From the NCBI GenBank assembly GCA_949295065.1, contig CASFJQ010000009.1:1-64000 (forward strand): a DNA stretch of 64,000 nucleotides, in the 5' to 3' direction. Shown piece after piece: positions 61,586 through 64,000 of the stretch (position 1 is the stretch's first letter; every line of letters begins with the position of its first letter). Both the position numbers and the translations under genes were made by a program. The DNA is from an uncultured Parabacteroides sp. (GTDB lineage: Bacteria > Bacteroidota > Bacteroidia > Bacteroidales > Tannerellaceae). Below the pieces are notes generated by a model. It was not told the origin of the DNA. It was given only the letters and a program-made list of their open reading frames with translations, and did not search any database.

Positions 61586-63196
61586 TTATTCTTTTATTTT
61601 CATTATCTGGTTTTCAAAATCATTTTTATCGCCTTTAGCCTTATTTCTGACTTTACTACGATAAATATATATAGTATTTATAGAATATCTTAAGAATCGC
61701 GCTATTTTATTACTGTCAGATATACCAAGTCTGATCAGAGCAAATATTCTTATTTCCGTACAAAGAAGTTCTCCTTTTTTAGGATAAATCTTTTCATCAT
61801 CGTTCAGCAGATTGTTGAATTGCTCAACGAAATTAGGATAAAGCTTCAGGAATGTTTCGTCAAAGCTTTTATAGAACTTTTCTCTTTCTTCTTCGATGAA
61901 CTGCTCAGACTTAATAGCCTTGAAAAGTTCATTGATTTTAGAGTTTATGGCAAGTTTGCTCAACGAACGCCTGTAATCCTCAAGCTTGTCCAAATACATC
62001 GTACACTGGTCCAGATAATAAGCCAGATATTGCTGCTTTACCTGGTTCAGTTGCGATAGTTCTTCGTTTGCCGCTGAAAGCTGAATATTAGCATTGCTAA
62101 GAGCTTTACGGGCATCAGCAAGTTTTCTATTTTGCTTTTTTACATACATGATTGAACTTCCAAGGAAAAGAATAAGTATTGTAATGCCCGTAAAAAGAGC
62201 TTTTTTAATAGTATTATTCCTGTATTCTTTAAGTCTGTATGCTCGGTCGATAATAGGATAAATGCTTGTAGTTTCTATTGTTCTTAATCTGGCATTACAT
62301 ATTACGGCATCGTTCATTGAACATGTCAGATAATTGTATGCTCTTACTATATCACCTTTTTCATACAGAATCAAGGCAAGTTTGGGAAGAGCCACATATT
62401 CTCTGATGGAAAGTTTTAGATCATAAATAGCAGACTGTATAAGATAATATAAATAGTTGTCATCATCTCCAAGTCTTTGGTATGCTTCAGCAACATTATA
62501 AGCCAACATACCTTTTAACCTTTTGTTTATAGTTGTATCGTTGAACTGTTTTTCAATTTCTTTCAGAGCTTCTTCATGTTTACCTTCTGTTCTTAATTTG
62601 TCTGCAAGCAAAAGAACATAAGATTTACATTTAGTCTGGTCGTAAATGTAAGTCATAGAGTCCTGAAATAATCTTGCTTGATCTCTGTACTGTTTCTTCT
62701 CATATTGGCTTAAGGAATAGTCGGACATATATCCGTAAATATTTCTTGATTGGACATAATAGTTAACAAGTTGAGGTGTTTGTGTAAGGCGCTCACGTTT
62801 TATAGCATTTAATGTTTCAACAGCCTCTTTATACATACCCATCATGCTCATAACTTTGGCTCTTTTAAGGAGAACGTCTTCTGTTGAGCCAATATTTGGA
62901 TTCTTGTGTAAAAGATATTTTTGTTGATTCACGTAAAAAAGGGCAGAGTCCATTTGATATTTATTGAAAGCCTCAAACAAATCTCCATATATTTCATATT
63001 TCTCATAAATATTTTGTGTATTGCGTAGTTTTTCATGAAGATTGTCAATTTCTTCTTCTTTCATTTGATTGTATTTCCATTGCTTATTAAGCGTATTATC
63101 CAATTCCTTAAGACTGTTGTTTATTCTTGAGGAATTATCAGCTTTAATATTAAATATAAAGGAAATGATAGTTATTATGACTAAAACGGCTTTCAT
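61586..63196 (-). CDS. DUF6377 membrane-anchored HTH regulator
   Basis: A 536-residue protein. The start at 63196 (MKAVLVIITIISFIFNIKA) gives a signal peptide; 63220 would add eight residues. A TPR-like helical periplasmic part (~20-330), one transmembrane helix (~338-358, ALFTGITILILFLGSSIMYV) and a coiled coil follow. The C-terminal winged/LuxR-like helix-turn-helix is in GISDSNKIARFLRYSINTIY. Homologues (DUF6377) usually control adjacent SusC/SusD loci, which would lie to the right of this window. Same architecture as the genes at 33981 and 44473. Confidence 0.85.
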   Translation of the reverse strand: MKAVLVIITIISFIFNIKADNSSRINNSLKELDNTLNKQWKYNQMKEEEIDNLHEKLRNTQNIYEKYEIYGDLFEAFNKYQMDSALFYVNQQKYLLHKNPNIGSTEDVLLKRAKVMSMMGMYKEAVETLNAIKRERLTQTPQLVNYYVQSRNIYGYMSDYSLSQYEKKQYRDQARLFQDSMTYIYDQTKCKSYVLLLADKLRTEGKHEEALKEIEKQFNDTTINKRLKGMLAYNVAEAYQRLGDDDNYLYYLIQSAIYDLKLSIREYVALPKLALILYEKGDIVRAYNYLTCSMNDAVICNARLRTIETTSIYPIIDRAYRLKEYRNNTIKKALFTGITILILFLGSSIMYVKKQNRKLADARKALSNANIQLSAANEELSQLNQVKQQYLAYYLDQCTMYLDKLEDYRRSLSKLAINSKINELFKAIKSEQFIEEEREKFYKSFDETFLKLYPNFVEQFNNLLNDDEKIYPKKGELLCTEIRIFALIRLGISDSNKIARFLRYSINTIYIYRSKVRNKAKGDKNDFENQIMKIKE

Positions 63197-63981
63197 ATGT
63201 ATTTGTGCTTTTGTTCGCAAATTTAATTAATTTGAGTTTATTTGTAGGTTTTATATTCTATAAAAAAGCTTATATCATTTATATTTTTATTAATAATATT
63301 TTTTAGATATATGCTGATTATTAATATTTTATGTTTATTCAATCTTTATAGAATATTTATATAAAATGATGTAGTATTCCTTTTTCTATAATTTTACATT
63401 GAACATAAATAAATATCCAAAAAGATAAAGGGTATAAATGATATGTTTTCTGACATATCTTCATTGCTAATATGACGTTTTTCGTATTAATCTTTAGGTA
63501 AAAAGGTTTAGGTTATTTTTTCTTTTTCTAATTTACAGTTTTTCCTGATTTTTTCCATCCGTTTTTTTTAGATTTCACTATGTGAATATTATTTCTGTAT
63601 AATGTAAAAGCTATTTCTTGATTTAGCTTTAATTTGTTGTATTCTTTCTTCTATAAATTATAAACTGTCTTTTATATATATATTTCATATACTATTAAAA
63701 CAATTTGTCTTATATTTTTATATTCATAATTGTTGAATAAATATACTCATTTTATCTCTATTTTATCGCTTATTCGCGTATATATAGTTTATATTTTTTA
63801 GTATATTCGTTATATTTAATATATTGTTTATTAATGTTTTATTGTTTATATATATTTATATAGGATTTATAAGATAAATCATTATATTTTTATCTGTATA
63901 TTTTTGCTTGTGAAATTTAATGAGCAAGAAAAGTAGTAAAAGTAAAAACACTATATTTTATACAGTATTATTTCTAATACC
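63197..63981. other. 785-bp highly AT-rich gap
   Basis: No reading frame, RNA or family A-D repeat is recognised. It is the divergent promoter region of the DUF6377 gene and of whatever starts at the right edge. Long T and A runs and TATATA blocks are frequent. Confidence 0.6.
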
Positions 63982-64000
63982 ATGAAAAATATAAAGTATA
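63982..64000 (+). CDS. Possible start of a gene running off the right edge
   Basis: ATGAAAAATATAAAG (MKNIK) opens a frame that continues to the window end. It is placed where a SusC-like target of the DUF6377 regulator would be expected, but only six codons are visible. Confidence 0.25.

Overview
The window is AT-rich chromosomal DNA from a member of the Bacteroidales, most likely a Bacteroides/Phocaeicola-type gut or host-associated bacterium. Evidence: many TAnnTTTG (-7) promoter elements and few Shine-Dalgarno sites; families largely confined to Bacteroidetes (NigD-like, DUF3244, DUF4374, DUF6377, DUF6078, DUF4294, DUF4838); many secreted carbohydrate-active enzymes; a C-terminal type IX secretion sorting domain. 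I do not assign a species.

Layout. 1-138: 3' remnant of an IS982-like transposase. 263-7704: accessory catabolic genes on the minus strand (GH95 fucosidase, GH30-like glycosidase, a DUF6078 protein, an orphan ECF sigma factor, a Ser-type sulfatase). 7862-12985: EamA transporter, secreted PHP phosphodiesterase, SpmA/SpmB-like permease, an intact HepT/MntA toxin-antitoxin pair and an esterase. 13318-23703: housekeeping block (ybeY, mnmG, uvrC, dtd, MazG-like, deoC, polyprenyl synthase, polA), with a perfect match to the parS consensus between mnmG and uvrC. 23890-31067: esterase, NigD-like lipoprotein, DUF4838 enzyme behind a SulP transporter, rubrerythrin. 31306-35591: accessory block with an outer-membrane barrel, a lipoprotein, DUF3244 and a TPR-membrane-HTH regulator. 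35909-44000: DUF1080, nadB, ychF, asparaginase, tRNA-Gln, tyrS, nadA. 44473-48785: a second TPR-HTH regulator plus DUF3244 locus, a peptidase-S74/T9SS-tail protein and a glycosyltransferase. 48860-49300: an AT-rich non-coding stretch with DnaA-box-like sites, a candidate replication origin. 49309-57206: SpoU methyltransferase, GH43, DUF4294, a FadL-like barrel followed by a helix-hairpin-helix/beta-barrel protein, radical SAM enzyme, DUF5009. 57522-61496: a cobalamin riboswitch driving a TonB-dependent receptor and a DUF4374 surface lipoprotein. 61586-63196: a DUF6377 regulator, then a very AT-rich tail.

The most striking feature is the intergenic DNA. At least four families of word-built palindromes fill the gaps. 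Family A (GTTGACAAGG words, 15 loci) tracks gene ends. Family B (GGAGTTAAA words) occurs as two inverted copies flanking ybeY. Family C is built from ACACAGAG words. Family D is tandem TTTTCAT-n-ATGAAAA hairpins of about 22-24 bp at four loci, three of them upstream of genes. Some copies are hybrids of two families. One family A copy supplies the last codons of the GH43 gene, and one sits in the ychF leader.

Functionally the window mixes core maintenance (DNA repair, tRNA modification, NAD and queue-independent translation genes) with glycan and sulfate-ester scavenging enzymes that have no SusC/SusD partner here. It also holds a B12-regulated outer-membrane uptake pair and two or three membrane-anchored one-component regulators linked to small DUF3244 secreted proteins.
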